In this document: in pieces, positions 32,886 through 41,759 of the stretch
Layout of the letters: every line of letters starts with the position of its first letter
How positions within the stretch are numbered: position 1 is the stretch's first letter
Assembly (NCBI RefSeq): GCF_002007215.1
Contig: NZ_MUHX01000018.1
Span: 1-50,746, forward strand
DNA from: Pyramidobacter sp. C12-8
Lineage (GTDB): Bacteria > Synergistota > Synergistia > Synergistales > Dethiosulfovibrionaceae
Direction of reading: 5' to 3'
DNA length: 50,746 nucleotides
The notes under the pieces: generated by a model
Seen by the model: only the letters and a program-made list of their open reading frames with translations
What the model was told of the DNA's origin: nothing
Database searches by the model: none
Translations under genes and position numbers: made by a program

Positions 32886-32914
32886 GGGAGAAAATTCTCA
32901 CGATTTTGAAAATA

Positions 32915-34288
32915 TCACGCCGCCGCATGCAGGTGCCCCGCCCGGGCGATGCTGCGCTTCATCCAGCCGCTGCAGAAATAGTACAGCACGAACAACGCCG
33001 CCGTCTGCGCCCAGCTGATCGGATAGCTCCAGGCCACGACGCGGATGTCCCAGTGCGAGGGCACCACCAGCCACATCCAGGCCAGCCGGAACGCGCACAC
33101 GCCGACGGCCATGATCGCCGTGGGGGCCAGCGAATCGCCCGTGCCGCGGATGCCGCCGGAGATCGTCTCCACCACCACGTAGGAGAAATACCACGGCACC
33201 ATCAGCCGCATCAGCATGAGCCCCTGGCCGATGACCTGCGGATCGTCGGTGAAAATGCGGAACCAGAACTCGCCGCCCGACAGGAATGCCGTCACGATGA
33301 TCCCCGTGGCGACGAAAGCCATCAGCGAGCAGACGCGGATGCTGCGGATCACGCGGCCGTAGCGCCGCGCCCCGAAGTTCTGTCCCGAGAACGTCGACAG
33401 CGCCATGCCGAATGCCGACATCACCATCCAGTAGAGCGCGTCGATCTTGCCCAGCGTCGCCCAGGCCGCCACCACGTCCACGCCGAACTTGTTGGTGACC
33501 GCCTGAATGATGACGTTGGAAAACGAGTACATCGTCGCCTGGATCCCCGTCGGCAGACCGATACGGATGATGTTCTGCAGCAGCAGCCAGTCGCAGCGCA
33601 GCTTGCGGAGCTCCAGCCGGAACGGCCCCGATTCGCGCGCCAGCAGCCACCACACGCCCGCGGCGCAGAATCCCTGCGAGAGGATCGTGGCGTAGGCCAC
33701 GCCGTCCACGCCGCAGTTATAACGCACGATCAGCAGCAGATCGGCGGCGAGATTGACCGCCGTGCCGCCCGCCAGCAGATAGAACGGGCGCTTCGAGTCG
33801 CCCTTGGCGCGCAAAATCCCCGAGCCCATGTTGTACAGCAGCGAGGGAACGATGCCCGCGAAGTAAATGCGCAGATACGACACGGCGTGAGGCATCACGT
33901 CCGGCGGCGTGCGCATCTTTTCCAGCGTCCACCCCGCGGCCGTCACGCCCAGGACCGTCATCGCCGCGCCGGCCGCCAGCGCCAGAACCATCGCCGTGTG
34001 CACCGCACGCGACGTGCGTTCCGGGTCGCCGGCGCCGAAAAACTGCGCGATCACCACCGTGGCGCCCGTCGACAGCCCGGCGAAAAAGCCCACCAGCAGC
34101 GCGATCACCGTGCTCGTCGGGCCGCCCACGGCCGCCAGCGCCACCTTGCCCACGTAGCGGCCGACCACGACCGCGTCGACCGTGTTGTACAGCTGCTGAA
34201 AAAACGTGCCCAGCATGATCGGGAAGAAAAAGGCCAGCAGCTGCTTCCAGATCACGCCCTCGACGATTTGATTGTTCCCGCGCTCCAT
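32915..34288 (-). CDS. MATE family efflux transporter
   Basis: A 457-residue, twelve-segment membrane exporter. It opens with LLAFFFPIMLGTFFQQLYNTVDAVVVGRYVG, the family-typical first helices. The second half repeats the pattern (IGLPTGIQATMYSFSNVIIQ). MATE proteins export drugs or metabolites with Na+ or H+. ATG 34288 is chosen because GGGTGA lies 5 bases upstream; an in-frame GTG at 34297 is the alternative. It ends 30 bases before the T-box promoter and is read in the same direction; no terminator is visible between them. Confidence 0.9.
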   Translation of the reverse strand: MERGNNQIVEGVIWKQLLAFFFPIMLGTFFQQLYNTVDAVVVGRYVGKVALAAVGGPTSTVIALLVGFFAGLSTGATVVIAQFFGAGDPERTSRAVHTAMVLALAAGAAMTVLGVTAAGWTLEKMRTPPDVMPHAVSYLRIYFAGIVPSLLYNMGSGILRAKGDSKRPFYLLAGGTAVNLAADLLLIVRYNCGVDGVAYATILSQGFCAAGVWWLLARESGPFRLELRKLRCDWLLLQNIIRIGLPTGIQATMYSFSNVIIQAVTNKFGVDVVAAWATLGKIDALYWMVMSAFGMALSTFSGQNFGARRYGRVIRSIRVCSLMAFVATGIIVTAFLSGGEFWFRIFTDDPQVIGQGLMLMRLMVPWYFSYVVVETISGGIRGTGDSLAPTAIMAVGVCAFRLAWMWLVVPSHWDIRVVAWSYPISWAQTAALFVLYYFCSGWMKRSIARAGHLHAAA

Positions 34289-34442
34289 ACGATTCACCCG
34301 ATTTCATAAACGACGCTCGCGCCCGCAAAAACATAATTGATTATTTTATCACTGCAACGCCGCCGCACTGAAAGAGTTAAGTCGTTCAAGACTTTTTATA
34401 CCTTGCCAAGCGAAAAAAACAACGACGCCGCCCGCGCCGGAC

Positions 34443-34495
34443 AGAACAAGAAAACGCTCTCCCGCGACACTGTCGGGAGAGCGTTTTCTTGTTCT
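34443..34495 (-). terminator. Terminator after the DAACS symporter
   Basis: Perfect 22-bp inverted repeat (34443-34464 with 34474-34495; arm AGAACAAGAAAACGCTCTCC...). It is 36 bases beyond the symporter stop, with A/T-rich outer parts; it is strong but lacks a long terminal T run. Confidence 0.65.
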
Positions 34496-34530
34496 CAATT
34501 CGCTGTCGGCGATTCTTTCCCCGCCCGAAC

Positions 34531-35730
34531 TTACAGTTCGGCGCCTTCGCTCTTGGCGACCACCGTCGCCACGGCCGCGTCGCCGGTGATGTTCAGCGAC
34601 GTACGGATCATGTCGAGCACCGCGTCGATGCCGGCGATCATGGCCACGCCTTCCATGGGCAAGCCGGCCTGGGTGGTGACGAGGGTGAGCATGATCAGCC
34701 CGCCGCCGGGAACGCCGGCCGTGCCGATCGAACCGAGCGTGGCGGTGACGAGAATGCCGAGCTGGGCCGTCAGACTCAGCGGGATGCCGAAGGCCTGGGC
34801 GATGAACAGCGCGCAGACGCCCTGATACAGCGCCGTGCCGTCCATGTTGATCGTCGCCCCCAAGGGCAGCACGAAGGACGCCACCTTGTCGGGAACACCC
34901 ATGTTATGGCAGCACTCCATCGTGACGGGCAGCGTGCCCGAGCTGGAGCGCGTGACGAACGCCGTCAGGCTGGCTTCCTTGATGCCCTTGAAGAACCACA
35001 GCGGGCTCTTGCGCGCAAAAACGGCGACCAGCCCGGAATAGACGAGCACGGCGTGCAGGATGCAGCCGATGTAGACGGCGCCGATGACTTTTATGAAGGG
35101 GAGCAGCACCGCGGCGCCGTACTTGGAAACGGTCACGGCGATCAGCGCGAAGACGCCGTAAGGCGCGAACTTCATGACGATCGCGGTCATCTTGTACATC
35201 GTCTCCGCTATCGAGTTGAAGAAGTCGAGCGCGGGCTTGCCCTTCTCTCCGGCCAGCGTCATGGAAACGCCGAGGAACAGCGCGAAGACGATGATCTGCA
35301 GCATGTTGGCATTGACCATCGACGCGAAGGCGTTCTTCGGGAACATGTTCGTCAGCACCTGCCCCAGCGAGGGCGCGGCCTTGCCTTCGACCGCCTTGGC
35401 AAGGGCGATGTCCATGCCGGCGCCCGGCTGCATGAGATTGCCCAGAGCCAGACCGATGGCGATGGCGACCGCCGTGGTGACCAGATAAAGGGCGATCGTC
35501 TTCACGCCGATGCGGCCCAGCGACTTGAGGTCGCCCAGCGACGCCACGCCGACGACGAGGCTCGACAGGACCAGCGGCACGATCAGCATGCTCAGCAGGG
35601 CCATGAAGATCTTGCCAAGGGGGTCCACATACGCCACCACATCCGGCGCGGCCATTCTGCCGAACAGGATGCCGGCGACAAAACCGATGCTGATCTGCCA
35701 AATCAAAGGAACTCCGCGTTTTTCTGCCAT
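34531..35730 (-). CDS. Dicarboxylate/amino acid:cation symporter (DAACS family)
   Basis: A 399-residue secondary transporter of the GltP/GltT fold. Hallmarks are the serine-rich hairpin loop TRSSSGTLP (about residues 264-272), the NMDGTALYQ motif of TM7 (about 296-304) and the second hairpin region GTAGVPGGGLIML. AGGAGG precedes the ATG. It couples uptake of glutamate, aspartate, serine or C4-acids to Na+ or H+; the residues seen do not decide the substrate. It is a single-gene unit with its own promoter and terminator. Confidence 0.9.
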   Translation of the reverse strand: MAEKRGVPLIWQISIGFVAGILFGRMAAPDVVAYVDPLGKIFMALLSMLIVPLVLSSLVVGVASLGDLKSLGRIGVKTIALYLVTTAVAIAIGLALGNLMQPGAGMDIALAKAVEGKAAPSLGQVLTNMFPKNAFASMVNANMLQIIVFALFLGVSMTLAGEKGKPALDFFNSIAETMYKMTAIVMKFAPYGVFALIAVTVSKYGAAVLLPFIKVIGAVYIGCILHAVLVYSGLVAVFARKSPLWFFKGIKEASLTAFVTRSSSGTLPVTMECCHNMGVPDKVASFVLPLGATINMDGTALYQGVCALFIAQAFGIPLSLTAQLGILVTATLGSIGTAGVPGGGLIMLTLVTTQAGLPMEGVAMIAGIDAVLDMIRTSLNITGDAAVATVVAKSEGAEL

Positions 35731-35795
35731 GAGAACCCCTCCTCAGATAAATAAAAACGATAAATAAAAGTCGCAGCAGAAACTGCTTAAATAAA

Positions 35796-35823
35796 ATTAT
35801 ATAACACGGAACGGCCGATTCAA
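35796..35823 (-). promoter_or_regulatory. Promoter for the DAACS symporter
   Basis: Minus strand TTGAAT (35818-35823), 16-base spacer, TATAAT (35796-35801), about 66 bases before the start. The stretch 35824-35960, up to the divergent promoter, holds nothing recognised. Confidence 0.55.
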
Positions 35824-35960
35824 TGCTGTCTTTTAATGAAAATTTCGACGGCATCCGCGAGATTTTCGTCGAAAAACATTGGGAATAGACCGCAAATTCA
35901 GAAAACCTCGCAACGTTTTATCCGCGCGGCCGGCCGGAATGCGGCGAGCCGAAAGCTTTC

Positions 35961-35990
35961 TTGCGCAGGAGAAAAGGAAGGCGCTATAAT
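35961..35990 (+). promoter_or_regulatory. Promoter for the AbgB-like gene
   Basis: TTGCGC (35961-35966), 18-base spacer, consensus TATAAT (35985-35990), 74 bases before the start codon. The -35 is weak. Confidence 0.45.
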
Positions 35991-36063
35991 AAAAATCTCA
36001 AACATTCCGCGGCCGGCATGGACCTGCGGAAGCGGCGTCATTCTTTGAAGGGAGCGATGTTCC

Positions 36064-37512
36064 ATGGACAAGAAAAAAATCGGCGAGATCATCGAATCGC
36101 GCGGCGTCCGTTACGCCGAAACGGCCGACGAGATCTGGGGCTACGCGGAGACGGCGTTTCGCGAGCACAAGTCGATGGCGGCGCAGATCCGCCTGCTCGA
36201 GGAAGAGGGGTTCAACGTGGCGACGAACGTCGGCGGCGTGGAGACGGCGTTCTGCGGCGAATGGGGCGAAGGACGCCCCGTGATCGCTTTCCTCGGCGAG
36301 TTCGACGCGCTGGCCGGGCTGAGCCAGAAGGCCGGGCTCGACCGCAGGGATCCGGAAGTCCCCGGCGGCAACGGGCACGGCTGCGGACACAATCTGCTTG
36401 GCGTCGCCTCCATCGCCGCCGCCGCGGCGCTGAAAAAAGTCATGCAGGAACAGGGACTGAAAGGCACCGTGCGCTATTACGGCTGCCCCGGCGAAGAGGG
36501 CGGCAGCGGCAAGGCCTTCATGGTCCGCGAGGGCGTCTTCGCCGACGTGGACGCCGCCGTCACCTGGCACCCGTCCAACTGCACCTTCACCGCCGGCACC
36601 TCGTCGCTGGCCAACGCGCAGATCTATTACCGCTTCCGCGGCGTCAGCGCCCACGCGGCCGCCGCGCCCCATCTCGGCCGCAGCGCCCTCGACGCCGTCG
36701 AGCTGATGAACGTGGGCGTGCAGTTTTTGCGCGAGCACGTCATTCAGGAAGCGCGCATGCACTACGCCATCACCGACGCGGGCGGCGTCTCGCCCAACGT
36801 CGTGCAGCCCTACGCGGAGGTGCTCTACCTGCTGCGCGCCCCCAAGAGCGGTCAGGTGAAGGAGATCGTCGAGCGCGTCGACCGCATCGCCCGGGGCGCG
36901 GCGCTGATGACCGACACGACGGTGGAAAAGGATTTCGTCAAATCCTGCGCCAACATCGTCAACAACGAGACGATGGAGCGCTGCCTGCAAAAAAATCTCG
37001 AATTCTTCGGCGCGCCCCATTTCGACACCGCCGACGAGGAGCTCGCGCGCAAGATCTTCGAGACCACGCCCGGGCCGGGACGCTTCGAAGACCTGGAAAA
37101 GCGCGTCAGAGGCGCCGGCGAGGCGGGACGCCGGGCCCTCGAAGAAGCCAAAAAGGATCCACTGCCGCGCCGCATCCTGCCCTACGTGCCCTCCGGCGTT
37201 CCCATGGGCGGCTCCACCGACGTGGGCGACGTCTCCTGGCAGACGCCCACGGCCCAGATCTACATGGGCACCTGGCCCAACAGCACGCCCGGCCATTCCT
37301 GGCAGGTCGTGACGGTCGGCACGTCGCCGCTGGCGCACAAGGGCATGCTCCAGGCCGGCAAGGTCATGGCCGCGGCCGGCTACGATCTGATGACCGACCC
37401 CGAGCTGCTCAAAAAAGCCCAGGACGAACTGAAAGAGCGCCTGCGGGGCGAGACCTACGTCCCCATCCCCAAGGGCGTCACACCGCGCGGCCTTTCCGGC
37501 GCGAAAAGCTGA
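36064..37512 (+). CDS. M20 amidohydrolase, AbgB-like (aminobenzoyl-glutamate hydrolase subunit B family)
   Basis: A 482-residue metallo-amidohydrolase. Metal ligands are in FLGEFDALAG (about residues 77-86), GNGHGCGHNLLG (about 103-114), and the GCPGEEGGSGK catalytic Glu pair (about 140-150). The insert between the first two ligands (SQKAGLDRRDPEVPGG) is typical of AbgB. It starts at ATG 36064 after GGGAG. AbgB works with AbgA on p-aminobenzoyl-glutamate in E. coli; no AbgA or AbgT is next to it here, so the substrate may be another N-acyl amino acid or dipeptide. Confidence 0.85.
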   Translation: MDKKKIGEIIESRGVRYAETADEIWGYAETAFREHKSMAAQIRLLEEEGFNVATNVGGVETAFCGEWGEGRPVIAFLGEFDALAGLSQKAGLDRRDPEVPGGNGHGCGHNLLGVASIAAAAALKKVMQEQGLKGTVRYYGCPGEEGGSGKAFMVREGVFADVDAAVTWHPSNCTFTAGTSSLANAQIYYRFRGVSAHAAAAPHLGRSALDAVELMNVGVQFLREHVIQEARMHYAITDAGGVSPNVVQPYAEVLYLLRAPKSGQVKEIVERVDRIARGAALMTDTTVEKDFVKSCANIVNNETMERCLQKNLEFFGAPHFDTADEELARKIFETTPGPGRFEDLEKRVRGAGEAGRRALEEAKKDPLPRRILPYVPSGVPMGGSTDVGDVSWQTPTAQIYMGTWPNSTPGHSWQVVTVGTSPLAHKGMLQAGKVMAAAGYDLMTDPELLKKAQDELKERLRGETYVPIPKGVTPRGLSGAKS

Positions 37513-37568
37513 ACGCGCCCCGCCTTCTCCGCTCCGGCCGGCGGATTTTTCCCAAGGAGAGTCATCCC

Positions 37569-38714
37569 ATGACGACCGTCGCGCTTTTTCACTGTGAAGA
37601 CTACGCGCCCGCCCGGCTCGACCCGATCGTACGGGAATGTCTGTCGCTGCGCGCTTTCCCGCGCGGCGGCCGCGTGCTGGTCAAACCCAACATGCTCGCC
37701 GCCCGCGCGCCGGAGAAATGCGTGACCACGCACCCGGCGGTCGTCGATTCGGTCTGCCGCGCCCTGCTCGATCTGGGCTGCCGGCCGGTAATCGGCGACA
37801 GTCCGGGCATCGAACCCTTCGCGCTGGTGGCGAAGGCGTCGGGCATCGGCGAGGTGGGAGCGCGCCTCGGCGTGCCGGTGCAGGAACTGAGACGTTCCAC
37901 GCTCTGTCCGCCGACGCCGGGACGCGTCAACAAACGGCTGGAACTTTCGGCCGACGCGCTCGAGGCCGACGCCGTCGTCAGCCTGCCCAAAATGAAAACG
38001 CACTGTCAGATGCAGCTGTCGCTGGCGGTCAAAAATCTTTTCGGCGCCGTGGTCGGCACGCGCAAGGCCCAATGGCACTACGCCGTGGGGCTGGACCGAC
38101 GCCGCTTCGCCGATCTGCTGCTGGACATTTCGCTGTCGCTGCCGCCGCTGCTCTCGATCGTCGACGGCGTCATCGGCATGGAAGGGCGCGGCCCCAGCAA
38201 CGGCCGGCCGCGCGCTTTCGGACTGATCGGCGCGAGCGGAGATACGGTGGCGCTCGACTCGGCGCTGTCGGCCATGATGGGGCTGCCTCCGCAGGATTTT
38301 TTTCTGCTGCAGGCGGCTCGCGTCCGCGGCTTCGCAGGCTGCGATCTGAGCGGCGTGGAATGGCGCGGCGACTTCGATCCCGCCGGCCGTTTCCCCGACG
38401 TCGACATTCCGGCGCTGGACGCGATCAGCCTCATGCCGCGCTTTATGGACCGTTTCGGGCGGCGTTTTCTCGCCTCGCGTCCCGAGCAGATCCGCGAGCG
38501 CTGCATCGCCTGCGGCCGCTGCGTCGCCGTCTGTCCCGCCGGGGCGTTGAAGCTGGAAAACGGGACGCTGTTTTTCGACTACGCCGCGTGCATCCGCTGT
38601 TACTGCTGTCACGAGATGTGTCCCCGCGACGCCGTCGCTTTCCGCGAAGGGGCGCTGATGAAGCTGTTCGCTCTGCTGAGGAAAACGCGCCGCGCCGGGC
38701 GCGGGAAAATTTGA
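37569..38714 (+). CDS. DUF362 domain protein with C-terminal 2[4Fe-4S] ferredoxin
   Basis: A 381-residue protein. Residues about 1-290 form a DUF362 domain (VLVKPNMLAARAPEKCVTTHP, PVIGDSPG, LPKMKTHCQMQLSLAVKNLFG). The C-terminal bacterial ferredoxin domain has two 4Fe-4S motifs, CIACGRCVAVCP (about 314-325) and CIRCYCCHEMCP (about 343-354). The start at ATG 37569 follows AAGGAG; the frame is open far upstream across the preceding gene. DUF362 proteins are of unknown function; the clusters suggest electron transfer. It follows the AbgB-like gene by 56 bases, probably in the same transcript. Confidence 0.85.
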   Translation: MTTVALFHCEDYAPARLDPIVRECLSLRAFPRGGRVLVKPNMLAARAPEKCVTTHPAVVDSVCRALLDLGCRPVIGDSPGIEPFALVAKASGIGEVGARLGVPVQELRRSTLCPPTPGRVNKRLELSADALEADAVVSLPKMKTHCQMQLSLAVKNLFGAVVGTRKAQWHYAVGLDRRRFADLLLDISLSLPPLLSIVDGVIGMEGRGPSNGRPRAFGLIGASGDTVALDSALSAMMGLPPQDFFLLQAARVRGFAGCDLSGVEWRGDFDPAGRFPDVDIPALDAISLMPRFMDRFGRRFLASRPEQIRERCIACGRCVAVCPAGALKLENGTLFFDYAACIRCYCCHEMCPRDAVAFREGALMKLFALLRKTRRAGRGKI

Positions 38715-38729
38715 ATCCGGCGCGAAAAA

Positions 38730-38776
38730 CCGCGAGGGCGGACGATTGGATTTTGGCCAATCGTCCGCCCTCGCGG
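38730..38776 (-). terminator. Terminator of the Asp/Glu racemase gene
   Basis: Perfect 20-bp stem (38730-38749 with 38757-38776; arm CCGCGAGGGCGGACGATTGG). The T run lies on the left, so it acts for minus-strand transcripts; it also separates convergent genes. Confidence 0.8.
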
Positions 38777-38802
38777 CTCGTGATCTCTGTTCGTCTTTTC
38801 TC

Positions 38803-39501
38803 TTACTCTTCCGCGTAGAGGGCTTCGAGGCAGGCGCGCGCGAGGCTGCGCAGGCTGGAGATGCCCATTTCCGGCGGCAGCGAGCTGGCGTCGTAGGCAA
38901 GCGGCAGTTCCGTGCAGGCGGTGACGATCGGGGCGCGGCGGACGGCCCACAGCCTGGCGGCGATCTCGTCCATGACCGCGCCGCCGGCTTTCAGCTCGCC
39001 GGCCTTGACGTGGACGATGGCTTGGGTCGCCAGTTCGCGGACCTCTTCGCTGGCGTCGAAGAAACGGTAGCCGCGGCGCGCCGCTTCCTTCTCGTAGATG
39101 CCCGAGGCCAGCGTCGCGCCGGTGGCGATGATCCAGCAGCCGTCGGGTGCGGCTTTGACCGCGTCGGCGACGGTGGCTTCGACGATGTGGATCAGGGAGG
39201 CTCGCAGCTGGGCGCGGAACGGGTCGATGAAGATGTGCGCCGTGTTGCAGGGCACAGCCAGCAGATCGGCGCCCCAATCGCACAGCGTGTCCAGCCCTTG
39301 GCGCAGCGCGGCGGCGGGGCTTTCGCCGCGGCCGAAAAACGCCGCCGTGCGGTCGGGCGTCTGCGCGTTGGAATAGACGTAGACGACGGGGTGCTCCTGA
39401 TCGCGCTTCGCCGGGGCCATGGCCGCCAGCAGACGCATGAATTCGGCCGAGGCCGCCGGGCCCATGCCGCCGTAAACGCCGAGGATTTTTCGAGGGATCA
39501 T
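38803..39501 (-). CDS. Aspartate/glutamate racemase family protein
   Basis: A 232-residue cofactor-independent racemase. The opening motif is GVYGGMGPAASAEF (about residues 8-21). The two catalytic Cys lie in VPCNTAHIF (near 85) and TACTELPLA (near 194), both present. This layout fits the YgeA/aspartate racemase branch rather than MurI. The start at 39501 follows AGGTG; the frame is open upstream without a better start. It may supply D-aspartate or handle D-amino acids; the exact substrate is not determined. Confidence 0.87.
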   Translation of the reverse strand: MIPRKILGVYGGMGPAASAEFMRLLAAMAPAKRDQEHPVVYVYSNAQTPDRTAAFFGRGESPAAALRQGLDTLCDWGADLLAVPCNTAHIFIDPFRAQLRASLIHIVEATVADAVKAAPDGCWIIATGATLASGIYEKEAARRGYRFFDASEEVRELATQAIVHVKAGELKAGGAVMDEIAARLWAVRRAPIVTACTELPLAYDASSLPPEMGISSLRSLARACLEALYAEE

Positions 39502-39593
39502 GTCGTTCACCTGCGTTTCGCAAAATTTAACGCTCGCAGAGCGCGCGCCGATTATCTTATTCCCGTTTGCGGGCGCTGTCAAACGGCCGCCGT

Positions 39594-39622
39594 TTGGGGG
39601 AACGGCGCGCGAGTGATAGAAT
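39594..39622 (+). promoter_or_regulatory. Promoter for the cob operon
   Basis: TTGGGG (39594-39599), 17-base spacer, TAGAAT (39617-39622), 67 bases before cobT. No cobalamin riboswitch core is visible in the short leader. Confidence 0.5.
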
Positions 39623-39689
39623 AGAGGCGAAAAAAGCGCGCGGCTGGCCGGGCGCGGAAAATTCCGCACGATCAAAGGAGAAAATTCTC

Positions 39690-40751
39690 GTGAACGTCGA
39701 TCTGAACGAAATCAACTCGCGCCTGACCGGCCTCGACGAGGCGGCGGTCAAGGCCTCGCAGGAAAGATGGAGCGTCGTCGCCAAGCCTTTGAAAAGCCTG
39801 GGGGCGCTCGAGGATCTGGTGACGCGGATCGCCGGGATCACGGGCGAGGCGCGCTTCGACATTGGCAAACGCGCGCTGGTGGTGATGTGCGCCGACAACG
39901 GCGTGATCGCGCAGGGCGTGACGCAGACGGACGAGTCGATCACGGCGCTGGTGGCCGCCGACCTGGCGAAGGGCTGTTCCTCCGCCAATCTGATGGCGCG
40001 CGTGGCGCGCGTGGACGTGATCCCCGTGGACGTGGGCGTGAAAAATCCGCCCGACGCGCCGGGGCTGATCAGCCGCCGTATTGCCGCCGGCACGCGCGAC
40101 TTCACTTCCGGGCCGGCGATGACGCGCGAACAGGCGCTGCGGGCGATCGGCGTCGGCATCGAAACGGCGCGCGAGTGCCGCGAAAAGGGCTACCGCCTGA
40201 TCGCCACGGGCGAGATGGGCATCGGCAACACCACGACCAGCGCCGCCGTGGCCGCCGCGCTGCTGGGCTGCGAGCCGCGCGGGATCACGGGGCGCGGGGC
40301 CGGGCTTTCGGACGAGGGGCTGAAGCGCAAGATCGCCGCGATCGAAAAGGGCATCGCCGTCAACCGCCCCGACGCAGACGACGCGCTGGACGTGCTCGGC
40401 AAGCTGGGGGGCTTCGACATCGCCGCCATGGCGGGGCTGTTCATCGGCGGCGCGCTGGCGCGCCTGCCCGTGGTGATCGACGGCGTGATCAGCGCCGTCG
40501 GCGCGCTCGTGGCGCGACGGCTGTGCCCCGGCTGCGCCTTCGCCATGATCCCCAGCCACATGTCGGCGGAACCGGCGGCCCGGCGAGTCTTCGGCGAGCT
40601 GGGGCTGGAGCCGGTGATCCGCGCCGGGATGCGCCTCGGCGAGGGCACGGGCGCGCTGTGTCTGTTCCCGCTGCTGGACATGGCCATGGCGCTCTACGAC
40701 GGCCTCGTCTTCAGCGATATCGGCATGGAAGCCTACACGCCGCAGTCATAA
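39690..40751 (+). CDS. cobT: Nicotinate-nucleotide-dimethylbenzimidazole phosphoribosyltransferase
   Basis: A 353-residue enzyme that activates the lower-ligand base for cobalamin. Conserved blocks: PLKSLGALEDLVTRIAGITG near residues 31-50, MCADNGVIAQGVTQ near 68-81, ATGEMGIGNTTTSAAV near 171-186, and GEGTGALCLFPLLD near 321-334, whose Glu is the expected catalytic base. The GTG at 39690 has AAAGGAG 9 bases upstream; the frame is open further. It is the first gene of the nucleotide-loop assembly operon. Confidence 0.95.
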   Translation: MNVDLNEINSRLTGLDEAAVKASQERWSVVAKPLKSLGALEDLVTRIAGITGEARFDIGKRALVVMCADNGVIAQGVTQTDESITALVAADLAKGCSSANLMARVARVDVIPVDVGVKNPPDAPGLISRRIAAGTRDFTSGPAMTREQALRAIGVGIETARECREKGYRLIATGEMGIGNTTTSAAVAAALLGCEPRGITGRGAGLSDEGLKRKIAAIEKGIAVNRPDADDALDVLGKLGGFDIAAMAGLFIGGALARLPVVIDGVISAVGALVARRLCPGCAFAMIPSHMSAEPAARRVFGELGLEPVIRAGMRLGEGTGALCLFPLLDMAMALYDGLVFSDIGMEAYTPQS

Positions 40752-40864
40752 AGTTTTTGAGGACAAATCCGCCACGAAAAAACGCCGCCGGCGACTCGCG
40801 AAAGACCAGGCGTTTTTCTCCGTTCGCCGTCATAGCCTTTGTTTCCCGCACAGGAGGGGATCGC

Positions 40865-41185
40865 GTGAGCAGAAAAGACGTCATGAACAAAAAGCCAGAG
40901 GAGTGCAATTATTCGTTCTTCAGCCACAAGGACTGCGAGTTCTTCCCGTGTCACAGGGGCATCGCGCCGGAGGACTTCAACTGCCTGTTCTGTTACTGTC
41001 CGCTGTACTGCCTCGGGCGCGAGTGCGGCGGCAACTTCCGCTACCTCGAAAACGGCGTCAAGGACTGTTCGAACTGCCTGATCCCGCACCGGCGCGACAG
41101 CTACGGCTACATCGCCGCGCGCTTCACGAAGATCGTCAAGGCCATGCAGGAGCGCGAGCGGGCCGCGGCAAAGGACGGAGAATGA
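40865..41185 (+). CDS. Cysteine-rich small domain protein of cobalamin operons
   Basis: A 106-residue protein with twelve Cys. They occur as single Cys near the N-terminus, a dense cluster CLFCYCPLYCLG with C nearby (about residues 44-60), and CSNC (about 72-75). The pattern matches the cysteine-rich small domain family (PF04071 type) often found in cobalamin operons, with unknown function and likely zinc or cobalt binding. AGGAGGGG precedes the GTG start; ATG at 40883 is an alternative. It is followed by a parS-like palindrome and cobU. Confidence 0.78.
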   Translation: MSRKDVMNKKPEECNYSFFSHKDCEFFPCHRGIAPEDFNCLFCYCPLYCLGRECGGNFRYLENGVKDCSNCLIPHRRDSYGYIAARFTKIVKAMQERERAAAKDGE

Positions 41186-41209
41186 AAATGTTCCACGTGG
41201 AACATTTTC
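41184..41209. other. parS-like ParB-binding palindrome (26-bp perfect)
   Basis: Core TGTTCCACGTGGAACA at 41189-41204, extended by GAAAA/TTTTC. It starts at the stop codon of the Cys-rich gene, inside the cob operon, where a terminator would be out of place. Confidence 0.75.
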
Positions 41210-41237
41210 GCGCCCGAAGCCGCACGAGGCGTCGCGA

Positions 41238-41759
41238 ATGCTGATTTTTCTGACCGGCGCCGCCAACAGCGGCAAAAGCCGTTTTGCCGAAACGATCGCT
41301 GCGCGCTTTCCCGGCAAAAAAATTTACGCCGCGACGATGATCCCCTGCGGGGCCGAAGGCGCGGCGCGCGTCGACAGGCACCGCCGCCAGCGCGCCGGGC
41401 AGGGGTTCGTCACCGTGGAGTGTCCGCGCGGGCTCGACGAGATTTCCGCCGGGAAGAACGCGCTGGTGCTGCTCGAGGACGTGTCCAACCTGCTCGCCAA
41501 CGAGATGTTCGGCCGCGGCCGCCGCGGCGCGGAGGACGAGGCGCTGCGCCAGATCGTTTCTCTCGCCGGGCGCGCCGCCGTGGTGATCGCCGTGACGATC
41601 GGCGGCGTCAGCGGCGAGGGCTGCGACGCGGCCACGAAAAATTACGCGGCCGCGCTGAACCGCCTCAACGAACGGATTGCCGCCGCGGCCGACGCGGTGA
41701 TCGAAATGCGCGGCGGCGCGCCGCGGCTGCTGAAGGGAGAATGCCCATGGATTGCTTGA
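41238..41759 (+). CDS. cobU: Adenosylcobinamide kinase / adenosylcobinamide-phosphate guanylyltransferase
   Basis: A 173-residue bifunctional enzyme. The P-loop is TGAANSGKS (residues 6-14). The His that becomes guanylylated is expected in VDRHRRQR (near 47-49). Length matches the family (about 180). It converts adenosylcobinamide to GDP-cobinamide, the CobS substrate. A parS-like palindrome precedes it, and its 3' end overlaps cobS by 13 bases. Confidence 0.93.
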   Translation: MLIFLTGAANSGKSRFAETIAARFPGKKIYAATMIPCGAEGAARVDRHRRQRAGQGFVTVECPRGLDEISAGKNALVLLEDVSNLLANEMFGRGRRGAEDEALRQIVSLAGRAAVVIAVTIGGVSGEGCDAATKNYAAALNRLNERIAAAADAVIEMRGGAPRLLKGECPWIA

